Made by a program: the position numbers and the translations under genes. 64,000 bases of DNA from Pelagadaptatus aseana (GTDB lineage Bacteria > Pseudomonadota > Gammaproteobacteria > Pseudomonadales > Cellvibrionaceae). Below, piece after piece: positions 52,011-60,052 of the stretch. Below the pieces are notes generated by a model. The model worked only from the letters and a program-made list of their open reading frames with translations. It had not been told where the DNA came from and made no database searches. The DNA lies in assembly GCA_040365065.1 (NCBI GenBank), contig BAABNI010000001.1, forward strand, positions 62,001 to 126,000, read 5' to 3'. The first letter of the stretch is position 1, and the number at the start of each line of letters is the position of its first letter.

Positions 52011-52908
52011 CCGCCAGCAGCGCAGCCACCAGCATAAACTGCGCGGTTTGAACCAACTGGCGGTTCAGGGTTGGCCCTTCACGGGTCATAAACGCCTGCC
52101 CCAGCCACAGAGCCAGAGGCAGAGCCAGCCAGACCAATACGGGAGCAGTGACCGCTCCCACCATGGCCACCAGAGCGCCACTGGCAATCCCTATCATGCC
52201 CAGATAAAGCATCCGACTGGCGGGCACGCCGAGGTAATAAACCAATGTGTGTTTGCCCGCAGACAAATCCGAATCCAGATCGCGAATATTGTTGGTGAGC
52301 ATAATGGCCGCAGCAATCAAACCACTGAACAACACCCCGTAAGCCAGTGCTGGCGACCACCAGCTTGCCGTTTGTGCAAAATAGCTGCCCATCACCGCAA
52401 TGGGGCCAAACACAATAAACACCGCCAGCTCGCCCAGCGCGTTATAGGCCAGAGGAAAAGGCCCACTGGTGTAAGTGACTACCGCCAGCACACAGAACAG
52501 ACCCGGCAGCAGCAACTGCCAGCTCGTCAGCGACAGCAACCACAACCCGAGCATTACGCCAACGGCCAGGGCGACGATAAAACCCCAACGCATTTGCTGC
52601 GGTGTCATCCAGCCGCTCTGGGTGGCCCGATCCGGCCCGATCCGGGATTCGCCATCAACCCCCGAGAGCAAATCAAAATAGTCATTGGCCAGATTGACCG
52701 CCACCTGCAAAGCCACGGCGCAGCCAAGACACAACCACGCCACGCCCCAGGAAAAGTTCTGCGGTCCGGAAACAGCCGAAGCACTTGCCAGTTGCGCGGT
52801 TGAATCCGTATCCTGCAAGGCAACCAGAGCCAGAGTCTGACTGAGCACAATCGGCACCACCGAGATCAGCAAGGTTTGTGGCCGGGTAGCCAGTATCCAG
52901 TGTTTCAT
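51991..52908 (-). CDS. menA: 1,4-dihydroxy-2-naphthoate prenyltransferase (MenA-like)
   Basis: A 305-residue UbiA-superfamily membrane protein with eight or nine hydrophobic helices. The first prenyl-diphosphate motif is NLANDYFDLLSGVD and the second is NNIRDLDSDLSAGKHTL. GPDRATQSG is the linking motif typical of MenA. It would add a polyprenyl tail to DHNA to make demethylmenaquinone in the inner membrane. No other men genes are near, so the pathway lies elsewhere if it is complete. The start is ATG at 52908 with AGGA upstream. Its 3' end overlaps the MobA-like gene. Confidence 0.88.
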   Translation of the reverse strand: MKHWILATRPQTLLISVVPIVLSQTLALVALQDTDSTAQLASASAVSGPQNFSWGVAWLCLGCAVALQVAVNLANDYFDLLSGVDGESRIGPDRATQSGWMTPQQMRWGFIVALAVGVMLGLWLLSLTSWQLLLPGLFCVLAVVTYTSGPFPLAYNALGELAVFIVFGPIAVMGSYFAQTASWWSPALAYGVLFSGLIAAAIMLTNNIRDLDSDLSAGKHTLVYYLGVPASRMLYLGMIGIASGALVAMVGAVTAPVLVWLALPLALWLGQAFMTREGPTLNRQLVQTAQFMLVAALLAVIDLLV

Positions 52909-52968
52909 TAAAAATCCTGTTCAACGTCAGGCCCTTTTCAGGCCGTGCACACGAGTCATTAATACGTT

Positions 52969-53832
52969 ATGAGCGCCCAACTACTTAACACAACCCTTTT
53001 GCCCATATGCCTCGGACTGATTATGTTGGCACTGGGACTATCCCTTAAGCCCCGCCACTTTATCAACATAGCGAAACAGCCGGGAAGCGTTATTCTGGGT
53101 CTGATCATGCAATTGGCGCTGCTGCCTGCCATTGCCCTGCTATTGGTGCTGGGGTGGCAACTCTCTGGAACGCTGGCCGCCGGTTTGATCTTGCTGGCAC
53201 TGGCACCCGGTGGTGCAACATCCAATGCCATCAGTTTTCTGGCCCGGGGGGATACGGCGCTGTCCATCAGCCTGACCGCCATCACATCACTGATCGTACC
53301 TTTTACTTTACCGCTGCTGCTGGCTATTCAATACCAGTGGCTGGGGCTGGACAGTCAGTCGTTTCAAATTCCCGTCGGCCCCACCACCAAGCAGTTGGTT
53401 GTGGTGACCCTGATTCCCATTCTGATAGGGATGGCACTGCGACATGCGTTTGATCAGCCGGTAGCGGCCGCGCACCAACACATTCAACGCTTGGTGGGAT
53501 TTCTGTTTATCGCTCTGGTAGCAGCCATGGCCTGGGTTAATCGCGCCCAGTTGCCGGAGCTGTGGTCGCAAGCCACGCTGGCGGTGTTAAGTCTGTGCAT
53601 TATCGCCATGTGCTGTGCGGCTGTGATTGCCCGCATCGCCAGGCTCAATGCACAAACGCAAACCACGCTGGCTATTGAAGTGGGTATTCAGAATGCCGGT
53701 ACCGCCATGATGGTCGCTGCAACCCTGATGCAGCAACCGGCTCTGGCCATGATCGCCCTGCTCTATGGAATTGTGATGAACCTGCCTGCGGCGCTGATTA
53801 TTTTCTGGCGCCGCCGGCTTAAAACCCGATGA
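52969..53832 (+). CDS. Bile-acid:sodium symporter (BASS) family transporter
   Basis: A 287-residue inner-membrane protein with about ten helices, the size of BASS transporters (SBF family). Marks are MLALGLSLKPRHF, LALAPGGATSNAISFLARGD (the crossing motif) and EVGIQNAGTAMMVAATLM, which gives the conserved E-x-G-x-Q-N of the second repeat. It couples sodium to uptake of organic anions; known substrates include bile acids, pantothenate, pyruvate and glucosinolates. The start is ATG at 52969. It is divergent from menA by about 60 bases. Confidence 0.85.
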   Translation: MSAQLLNTTLLPICLGLIMLALGLSLKPRHFINIAKQPGSVILGLIMQLALLPAIALLLVLGWQLSGTLAAGLILLALAPGGATSNAISFLARGDTALSISLTAITSLIVPFTLPLLLAIQYQWLGLDSQSFQIPVGPTTKQLVVVTLIPILIGMALRHAFDQPVAAAHQHIQRLVGFLFIALVAAMAWVNRAQLPELWSQATLAVLSLCIIAMCCAAVIARIARLNAQTQTTLAIEVGIQNAGTAMMVAATLMQQPALAMIALLYGIVMNLPAALIIFWRRRLKTR

Positions 53833-53853
53833 CAGAATGACGCGACCGGGCCT

Positions 53854-53880
53854 GTCATCCCGAGCCAGGCGAGGGATCTC
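53854..53880. repeat. Intergenic repeat fragment, copy B
   Basis: A single arm from GTCATCCCGAGCC to GGGATCTC, matching the arms of the palindrome at 12415-12502. It lies between the convergent BASS and MscS genes. Confidence 0.6.
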
Positions 53881-53881
53881 G

Positions 53882-54718
53882 TTACGAGCTCATAAACTCA
53901 GGCAACTTCACTTTCGGCAAATGCATTTCCATTTGCGGGTAGGGAATGCCGATGCCCAGCTCGTCAAACTTGACCTTGATGGCTTCGGTCAGATCAAACT
54001 TCACACCCCAGTAGTCGCCACTCTTCACCCAGGGACGAACCACCAGATTCACGGAAGAATCCGCCAGTTCGGATACCGCAATGGTACAGGCGGGGTCTTG
54101 CAAAATGCGCTCATCGGCATCCACCAATTCCTGCAGGGTTTGCTTTACCAGAGACAAATCGGCGTCGTAACTGACCCCCACCACCATATCCACGCGACGC
54201 TCGGGCAACGCCGAATAGTTGGTGATATTACCGCTCATAATGGTGTTGTTGGCGATGATGATTTGCTTGTTGTCACCAGTGGTCATAATGGTGGAGAAAA
54301 TGGAAATTTCCTTGACCACACCGGAGGCGCCACCGGCTTCAATAAAATCACCCGCTTTAAATGGGCGAAACAGAATCAGTAGAACTCCGGCCGCAAAATT
54401 CGCCAGCGAGCCCTGCAGAGCCAAGCCTACGGCCAGACCCGCCGCACCGATAATCGCCACAAAGGATGTGGTCTGCACACCCAACTGCCCCAGTGCCGCA
54501 ACCACCACCACAGCGAACATGACGTAGTAGGAAATATTGCGTACAAAACGCGCGACGGTGTGATCCACATTTTTCGCCGACATGCCACGCTCGAACAGGT
54601 TGGCCAGCTTTTCCGCAATCCATTTACCGACAACATAAATCACAATCGCCAGTAACAACTTAATACCATAAGTCATTACAAACGCCGTTGCCGTGGCCAT
54701 CATCGCTTCTGCATCCAT
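53882..54718 (-). CDS. mscS: Small-conductance mechanosensitive channel MscS
   Basis: A 278-residue channel. Three membrane helices lie in residues 10-115; TM3 contains GAAGLAVGLALQGSLANFAAG, the Gly/Ala-rich pore lining of MscS. The cytoplasmic beta-domain opens RPFKAGDFIEAGG and includes TTGDNKQIIIANNTIMSGNI, both diagnostic. Length is close to Escherichia coli MscS (286). It releases solutes on hypo-osmotic shock. The start is ATG at 54718. It is probably monocistronic; the YeeE/YedE pair lies upstream on the same strand. Confidence 0.92.
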   Translation of the reverse strand: MDAEAMMATATAFVMTYGIKLLLAIVIYVVGKWIAEKLANLFERGMSAKNVDHTVARFVRNISYYVMFAVVVVAALGQLGVQTTSFVAIIGAAGLAVGLALQGSLANFAAGVLLILFRPFKAGDFIEAGGASGVVKEISIFSTIMTTGDNKQIIIANNTIMSGNITNYSALPERRVDMVVGVSYDADLSLVKQTLQELVDADERILQDPACTIAVSELADSSVNLVVRPWVKSGDYWGVKFDLTEAIKVKFDELGIGIPYPQMEMHLPKVKLPEFMSS

Positions 54719-54764
54719 TTCAAATCATCCTCAAAAGTAAAAAACAACGTGAGTATAGTCGCGT

Positions 54765-55178
54765 TTAAGAAAACCAGCGCCCCTGAACATAAGCACCGGC
54801 GAACATGGCCAACAGGGTAACCAGAACCGGCCAGTTACCAGAACCCAGTGCCGCAATCGCCGGGCCGGGACAAACCCCGCACAACCCCCAGCCGATACCA
54901 AACAGCAGCGCGCCGAGCAACGTTCGCTTCAGTCCTTCGCTGGGACGGAACGCAAACGCTCGGGCCAACAAGGGCGTATTCATAAATCTTGGCGCCAATT
55001 GATACACCACCAGTGACAGGGTGGTGGCACAACCCAGCACCAGCAACAAACCGAAATCCTCGAAGTTGAGAAAACTCAAAACCACTTCCGGGCTGGTCAT
55101 ACCCGCCGCCGTCAAGCCAACCCCGAACAGGATGCCACTGATTAAAAACGGCGCCTGCTGCCAAAATATTCTGATCAT
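54765..55178 (-). CDS. YeeE/YedE transporter, second half
   Basis: A 137-residue membrane protein with about four helices, the second of two adjacent small subunits. The motif GLCGVCPGPA matches the cysteine-containing half of YeeE/YedE (DUF395/TsuA-like) transporters, which move thiosulfate or related sulfur compounds. The ATG at 55178 overlaps the stop of the partner gene (ATGA), so they are coupled. The two halves together match the size of the one-chain TsuA. Such split pairs often occur near sulfur oxidation or persulfide genes; no such gene is in this window. Confidence 0.82.
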   Translation of the reverse strand: MIRIFWQQAPFLISGILFGVGLTAAGMTSPEVVLSFLNFEDFGLLLVLGCATTLSLVVYQLAPRFMNTPLLARAFAFRPSEGLKRTLLGALLFGIGWGLCGVCPGPAIAALGSGNWPVLVTLLAMFAGAYVQGRWFS

Positions 55179-55660
55179 GTTGCGCCCCCCGTACCGGATA
55201 GCGCCGAGACCAGTTGCGCGGTAATGATGGCGACCGTCAGAAAAGTCAGTACCGCCAGTAATGAATCCAGTTTCAGCGAGGCCACACCACAAATACCATG
55301 ACCGGAAGTACAGCCATTGCCAAGCCGTGCGCCAAAGCCGGCAAGAAAACCGCCCGCAGCCAATTGCCACAGTGGCACCTCTGTCATCGCGTGTTCTGCG
55401 CCGGACACCACAAACCAGATAAAACCGCCCAACACCAAACCCAGAGCATAAACCAGTCGCCAGCCGCGGCTCTGGACGAAATTGTCCTGCTGAAAAAAAG
55501 GCAGTCTGGAACAAAACGACAGGGTGGTTGAATAGACGCTACTCATTCCCGCCATCACGCCATTGGAGATGTAGAGCATGCCCACAGCCATGCCGATCAT
55601 GATCCCGCCGATGACGTAGTGACTGATACCCAGAGGAAAATATTCCGCCAGTGCTTCCAT
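55175..55660 (-). CDS. YeeE/YedE transporter, first half
   Basis: A 161-residue membrane protein with about five helices. The motif GNGCTSGHGICG in a helix re-entry is the conserved cysteine core of the YeeE/YedE family, and ARLGNGCTSGH is diagnostic of the first half. It should pair with the next gene to form a thiosulfate-type channel. The start is ATG at 55660. Both genes are on the same strand with overlapping stop and start, so they form a two-gene operon. Confidence 0.84.
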   Translation of the reverse strand: MEALAEYFPLGISHYVIGGIMIGMAVGMLYISNGVMAGMSSVYSTTLSFCSRLPFFQQDNFVQSRGWRLVYALGLVLGGFIWFVVSGAEHAMTEVPLWQLAAGGFLAGFGARLGNGCTSGHGICGVASLKLDSLLAVLTFLTVAIITAQLVSALSGTGGAT

Positions 55661-55750
55661 AGATTGATACCTTGTTATTGTGTTTGAAAATAGAAAAACA
55701 TGACCGGCAAGGCCCCTTACCGGACAAAAAAAACTGATCGACGCAGAAAC

Positions 55751-56341
55751 CTAGCGACGGCGTTGGTGCCTCTCCAGATTATCCTGCCGCTTCTTTTCAC
55801 TTTTGCGCAACATGATGTAGGTGGCACCACTGCCCCCGTGCTGTTTTTGTGCCGAGTGAAACGCCAGCACATCCTCCAGTTGCGGCAGCCAGTGGGCAAC
55901 GCAGCTTTTCAGTAACGCCGGCTGCTTGCGCCCCTCGCCTTTGCCATGGGTAATCAGGGCACAGCGGATATCATGCTGCAAACAATCACGGACAAAAGCC
56001 CGCACTGCCGTGCGCGCCTGTTCAACGGTGTGGTGATGTAAATCAAGACGGGCATCGATGCTGTACTTGCCCAGCCGCAGATTGCGGTAAACCCCGTGCT
56101 GCACACCGGGGCGCTGAAATTCCAGAATGGCATTGGGATCGAGGGGCTCGATGTGGTCGTCGCCGGACAGCTCATTGAGCTCTTTTGCGACTTCGGCCAT
56201 TGCCGCTTTGCGCCGGGCTCTGGCCGAATCGGCATGGAGGGAATCTTTTTTCAGGGTGACGCGCCGCTCCTGCTGGAGAGGCTTGACGTCACCCATGGCT
56301 TTCAGGAAATCGTCGTTATTGTCGGTTTTGTTATCGCTCAT
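55751..56341 (-). CDS. Smr-domain protein (SmrA/SmrB type)
   Basis: A 196-residue protein. The Smr domain spans about 95-175, with RLDLHHHTVEQA at the start and ALITHGKGEGRK and GGSGATYIMLRK as the other conserved blocks. The N-terminal 90 residues are charged and probably partly disordered. Smr domains act as nucleases; the SmrB type cleaves mRNA at stalled ribosomes. The LDLHG-type motif here is LDLHHHT. The start is ATG at 56341. It lies upstream of the YeeE/YedE genes without coupling. Confidence 0.88.
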   Translation of the reverse strand: MSDNKTDNNDDFLKAMGDVKPLQQERRVTLKKDSLHADSARARRKAAMAEVAKELNELSGDDHIEPLDPNAILEFQRPGVQHGVYRNLRLGKYSIDARLDLHHHTVEQARTAVRAFVRDCLQHDIRCALITHGKGEGRKQPALLKSCVAHWLPQLEDVLAFHSAQKQHGGSGATYIMLRKSEKKRQDNLERHQRRR

Positions 56342-56398
56342 GGCTGCCAGTATTCCGCTCTAAACTGCTGCGAGCGGAATAATATACACCAAAAGCGC

Positions 56399-57172
56399 TT
56401 AGATTCCCGCAGCGGAGTGAGCGCCATCCACAGGAATCACCGCACCGTTAACGAAGGAACCGGCTTCACTGCACAGCATCAGAATAGGCCCCACCAATTC
56501 CGGCAGTTGGCCAAGACGGCGCGCGGGCATTTGCTTGATGTAGGCCTGCCCGGGCTCACTGTCAAAATAACTCTCGTTAATCTCGGTGCGGAACCAACCC
56601 GGCGCAATGGCGTTGACGCGAATGCCCGCCTTGCCAAGATCCAGCGCCATGGCGCGGGTCAATTGAATAACTGCACCTTTGGAGGCGCAGTAGGAGGTGT
56701 AACCGGGTTTGGCCGCAAGCCCCAGTACCGATGAAATATTGACGATGGCACCGGGCTTGCCCGCTTCCACCATCCGTGCCGTAGCTTCCTGGGCCACATT
56801 CCAGACGCCGCCAAAATTGGTACCCATAACAAAGTCCAGCGACTCATCGTCGATCTTCAGAAAACCCTTGGTGTCGGCCACACCGGCGTTGTTGATGAGG
56901 ACATCCACCACACCCATAGCGTCCTGCGCCTTGGCAAAGGCGGCATTGACGCTGTCGCGATCCGTCACATCCATGGCCACGGCCAGCGCATTGCCGCCCG
57001 CCGCTTCAATGTCGGCCACCAGTTGCTGCAGACGATCTTCACGGCGCGCGGCGACCACCACCCGGGCGCCGGCTTGCGCCAGCCCCTTAGCCACCTCGGC
57101 GCCAATGCCACTGGATGCACCAGTGACCATCGCCGTTCGTCCTTCCAGAGAAAAAAGATTGTTGATGCTCAT
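56399..57172 (-). CDS. Short-chain dehydrogenase/reductase
   Basis: A 257-residue classical SDR. It has TGASSGIG, NNAG, catalytic Ser in ISSVLG and Y-x3-K in YCASK. The beta-2 end is ARRE, with basic residues favouring NADP(H). The C-terminal NGAVIPVDGAHSA is normal for the family and for FabG-like enzymes. The ATG at 57172 has GGGAGAG upstream. It begins 14 bases after the DmdC-like acyl-CoA dehydrogenase gene, so both are in one operon. The pair may carry out consecutive steps of beta-oxidation-like breakdown; the order of use is not known. Confidence 0.86.
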   Translation of the reverse strand: MSINNLFSLEGRTAMVTGASSGIGAEVAKGLAQAGARVVVAARREDRLQQLVADIEAAGGNALAVAMDVTDRDSVNAAFAKAQDAMGVVDVLINNAGVADTKGFLKIDDESLDFVMGTNFGGVWNVAQEATARMVEAGKPGAIVNISSVLGLAAKPGYTSYCASKGAVIQLTRAMALDLGKAGIRVNAIAPGWFRTEINESYFDSEPGQAYIKQMPARRLGQLPELVGPILMLCSEAGSFVNGAVIPVDGAHSAAGI

Positions 57173-57186
57173 GCTGCGCTCTCCCA

Positions 57187-58992
57187 TTAAAACCATTCGG
57201 CCTGCATATCAAAATTGGTGCTGTCGAGACTGGCAATCAATTTGCCCCAGACGTGCACTTCCGGTAACTCGGAACGATAAAAATAGCGCAGTGCCTGCAA
57301 TTTGCCACGGTAAAACTGCTCGTCTTCCGCGTGAGGCTTCCTCGCCAGAGCAGCTTCCGCCACCAATCCCTGCTTGAGCCACAGCCAGGCAATGACGATA
57401 TGCCCGAACATATCCAGATATTTCACCGAGTTGGAAAACACCTTGTCCGGATCTTCACCCTGAGTGGCCGCCATGACGGTTTCAGTTACCTTTTGCAGCA
57501 GGGCGACGGTTTCGCCCAGCTCACTGGCGTAACCACTGAGCGATGCCACCGCGGAAGCCTGTTCAATGGTCTTGGCCATTTCACTCAGGCAGGCTTTGAA
57601 CCCGGCAAAGCCTTTCATGGGCACCTTGCGCCCGATCAGGTCCAGCGACTGGATGCCGGTGGTCCCCTCATGAATCGGGTTCAGACGATTATCGCGGTAG
57701 AACATTTCCACCGGGTATTCGTTGGTGTAACCGGCACCACCCAGCACCTGAATCGCATAGTAGTTGGCCTTGGGGCCATACTCGGAAGGCCAGGTCTTGA
57801 TGATGGGCGTGAGGAAATCCAGCAACAGGTGAGCGGCATCACGCTCTTCCTGGGTCTCCGCCGTCTTCTCATCATCCGCCAGCTGACTGCCCAGCAGACA
57901 CAGGGCATAAGCACCTTCGGCATAGGCTTTCTGTGCCAGCAACATGCGTTTTACGTCCGGGTGGTTGATGATGTTGATCATCGGAGAATGGGGATCCTTC
58001 TCGGACAACAACCGACCCTGAGGTCGCTCCTTGGCGTAATCCAGCGAGTACTGGAAGCCGGTCAACGCGGTCACTGCGGCCATGGTACCCACCATGATTC
58101 GGGCTTCGTTCATCATGTGGAACATGTAACGGATGCCCTGCCCCTCTTCGCCCACCAGATAACCCTCAGCGCCGCCGTTTTCACCGAAGTTAAGCGCGGT
58201 GGAAGTTTGTCCGCGGCCACCCATTTTGTGGAACAAACCCGCCAGAGCCACATCGTTGCGCTCGCCCAGAGAGCCATCGTCGTTGACCAGAAACTTGGGC
58301 ACGATAAACAGCGACACACCCTTGATGCCTTTTTCCGCGCCCTTCACCCGCGCCAGCACCAGATGCACAATATTTTCATTGAAGTCGTGATCACCACCGG
58401 AAATATAGATCTTGTTACCACTGATGCGGTAGCTGCCATCGTCGGCTCTGGTGGCAGAGGTGGTCAGGTCCGCCAGCCCGGAACCGGCACCCGGCTCGGT
58501 CATGGCCATGGTCCCGGCAAAGCGACCGGTACGCATGGGTTCAACCCATTTGGCCACCTGCTCTGAGGTTCCGTGGGCCTGAATCAGATTGGCGTTGGCG
58601 GTGGTCAGACCGCTGTAGCCCATCATGGTGCTGCCTGCCGCCGTCAAATAAGCGCTGGCTGCGCTGGCCACAATCAGGGGCAACTGCATGCCGCCCACCT
58701 CAAAATCCGCCGTCGATGCCGCCAGTCCGGACTCCATCACCGCCTTAAGAGACTCGCCGATTTCTTCGGGCATATCGATTTTTTCACCGTCGAAGGTGGG
58801 CTGTTGTGCGTCTACCTTCATACGAATCGGGATAAAATATTTCTCGGCCACGGTTTGTGCGGTGTCCATGGCAGCACTGAAGGTTTCCCGACTGTGATCC
58901 CGGTAGCGCTCACGACTGCAGAGCCCCTCGGCATCAAACAGTTCATACAGCATAAATTCCAGATCACGTTGATTTAAAATTGGTGCCACCAT
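57187..58992 (-). CDS. Acyl-CoA dehydrogenase, DmdC-like long form
   Basis: A 601-residue acyl-CoA dehydrogenase with a C-terminal extension (residues 470-600). Marks include TMAMTEPGAGSGLADL and KIYISGGDHDF for FAD contact, QVLGGAGYTNEYPVEMFYRD, and HEGTTGIQSLDLIGRKV with the expected Glu base. The long form matches DmdC-like 3-methylmercaptopropionyl-CoA dehydrogenases and related enzymes for acyl-CoA of unclear chain. DmdC oxidises MMPA-CoA in DMSP breakdown, but no other dmd gene is here, so a general acyl-CoA role is equally likely. The start is ATG at 58992. It is divergent from the XRE regulator and co-transcribed with the SDR downstream. Confidence 0.87.
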   Translation of the reverse strand: MVAPILNQRDLEFMLYELFDAEGLCSRERYRDHSRETFSAAMDTAQTVAEKYFIPIRMKVDAQQPTFDGEKIDMPEEIGESLKAVMESGLAASTADFEVGGMQLPLIVASAASAYLTAAGSTMMGYSGLTTANANLIQAHGTSEQVAKWVEPMRTGRFAGTMAMTEPGAGSGLADLTTSATRADDGSYRISGNKIYISGGDHDFNENIVHLVLARVKGAEKGIKGVSLFIVPKFLVNDDGSLGERNDVALAGLFHKMGGRGQTSTALNFGENGGAEGYLVGEEGQGIRYMFHMMNEARIMVGTMAAVTALTGFQYSLDYAKERPQGRLLSEKDPHSPMINIINHPDVKRMLLAQKAYAEGAYALCLLGSQLADDEKTAETQEERDAAHLLLDFLTPIIKTWPSEYGPKANYYAIQVLGGAGYTNEYPVEMFYRDNRLNPIHEGTTGIQSLDLIGRKVPMKGFAGFKACLSEMAKTIEQASAVASLSGYASELGETVALLQKVTETVMAATQGEDPDKVFSNSVKYLDMFGHIVIAWLWLKQGLVAEAALARKPHAEDEQFYRGKLQALRYFYRSELPEVHVWGKLIASLDSTNFDMQAEWF

Positions 58993-59081
58993 AATAACCT
59001 CTCGACTTCATATCAGAATGCCAGCGATTGTGAACTCAGGCATCCTTGACTGCCATGACCTCACTGGTAATGATGTCCTTT

Positions 59082-59164
59082 GAGATCCCTCACTAGGTTC
59101 GGGATGACAGCCGTGCGAGCACTGCATCCATGTCATCCTGACGAGCATCGCGAGGATGGATCTC
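59082..59164. repeat. Intergenic palindromic repeat, copy C
   Basis: Two inverted arms: 59082-59108 (GAGATCCCTC ... GGGATGAC) and 59132-59164 (GTCATCCTGACGAGCATCG ... GGATCTC). They match the palindrome at 12415-12502. It lies in the shared promoter gap between the acyl-CoA dehydrogenase and XRE genes, so it may also affect their expression. Confidence 0.75.
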
Positions 59165-59197
59165 ATAACCGAACAGTAACCAACGGGCCACGATTCC

Positions 59198-60040
59198 ATG
59201 ACCACTCCGCCTTCGCGCGAAGCTTCGGCTTTTTCCTCTTTGCTGCGTTTTTGGCGCGGCGCCTATAACCTCAGTCAGGAAGCGCTGGCGTTGCAACTGG
59301 ATTCATCGTCCCGTCACATCAGTTTTCTGGAAAATGGTCGCGCTCATCCCAGTGTGGAAATGGTTGAAAAGATTGCCGACGAACTGGGATTACACTCTCG
59401 CGACCGCAATCACCTGCTGGTAGCCGCCGGCTATATGCCCCGCCGTGAAAGTCTGGACTTTTCATCGGAAAAATTGCGCTGGTTGCGCAACGCCATGGTG
59501 ATGACATTGAAATCCCTGGACCCGTACCCCGCCACACTCAACGACGATCAGGGCAAAATCCTGATGGTCAATCGCGGCTGGGTCAGTCTGTTTCGCCAGA
59601 TATTGAGTCAGGAACAACTGGACCGGGTCGACAACCATTTTGAATTTTTGCTCGACTGCATGGGTGACATTGGCAACAACGAGCAGTGGCGCGACACCGT
59701 ATCGGTGGTGATGATGTCACTGACGCAGCACACCCTGTTGAGCGGCGGCGACCCCAAGGCCGAGATTCTCAAGCGTCTGGAAAAACACCCCAACCTGCCC
59801 AGCGACTGGAAACAGAGAGCGGCTCAGGTTGAACCCATGGCCAGTTACCGAATCCAGATCGAGATGCAGGGCAAAGCCTTTACTTTCTACAACATCAGCC
59901 AGATGGTAGGGGCTGCCGGCCCGGCGGCTTACGTATCGTCACCCCACCTGTTTACATCGACTCTCTATCCGGAAGATACCCAGCTGGATCTGGGGCAGTG
60001 GATGCCCGACACAATCAAGCACCCGCTGCTTTTTTACTGA
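59198..60040 (+). CDS. XRE-family regulator with MmyB-like ligand domain
   Basis: A 280-residue regulator. The N-terminal helix-turn-helix (residues 12-70) reads NLSQEALALQLDSSSRHISFLENGRAHPSV in the standard XRE pattern. The C-terminal domain (85-270) matches the MmyB-like ligand-binding fold, which binds fatty-acid-like molecules in known members. This fits the divergent DmdC-like acyl-CoA dehydrogenase operon as target. The start is ATG at 59198. The 205-base divergent region holds the palindromic repeat copy C. Confidence 0.85.
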   Translation: MTTPPSREASAFSSLLRFWRGAYNLSQEALALQLDSSSRHISFLENGRAHPSVEMVEKIADELGLHSRDRNHLLVAAGYMPRRESLDFSSEKLRWLRNAMVMTLKSLDPYPATLNDDQGKILMVNRGWVSLFRQILSQEQLDRVDNHFEFLLDCMGDIGNNEQWRDTVSVVMMSLTQHTLLSGGDPKAEILKRLEKHPNLPSDWKQRAAQVEPMASYRIQIEMQGKAFTFYNISQMVGAAGPAAYVSSPHLFTSTLYPEDTQLDLGQWMPDTIKHPLLFY

Positions 60041-60052
60041 TACCCCACCCAG

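Noticed and set aside
57331..58566. 411-codon plus-strand frame opposite the DmdC-like gene
   Set aside because: The minus-strand protein has complete acyl-CoA dehydrogenase motifs. The opposite frame is a by-product of codon bias.
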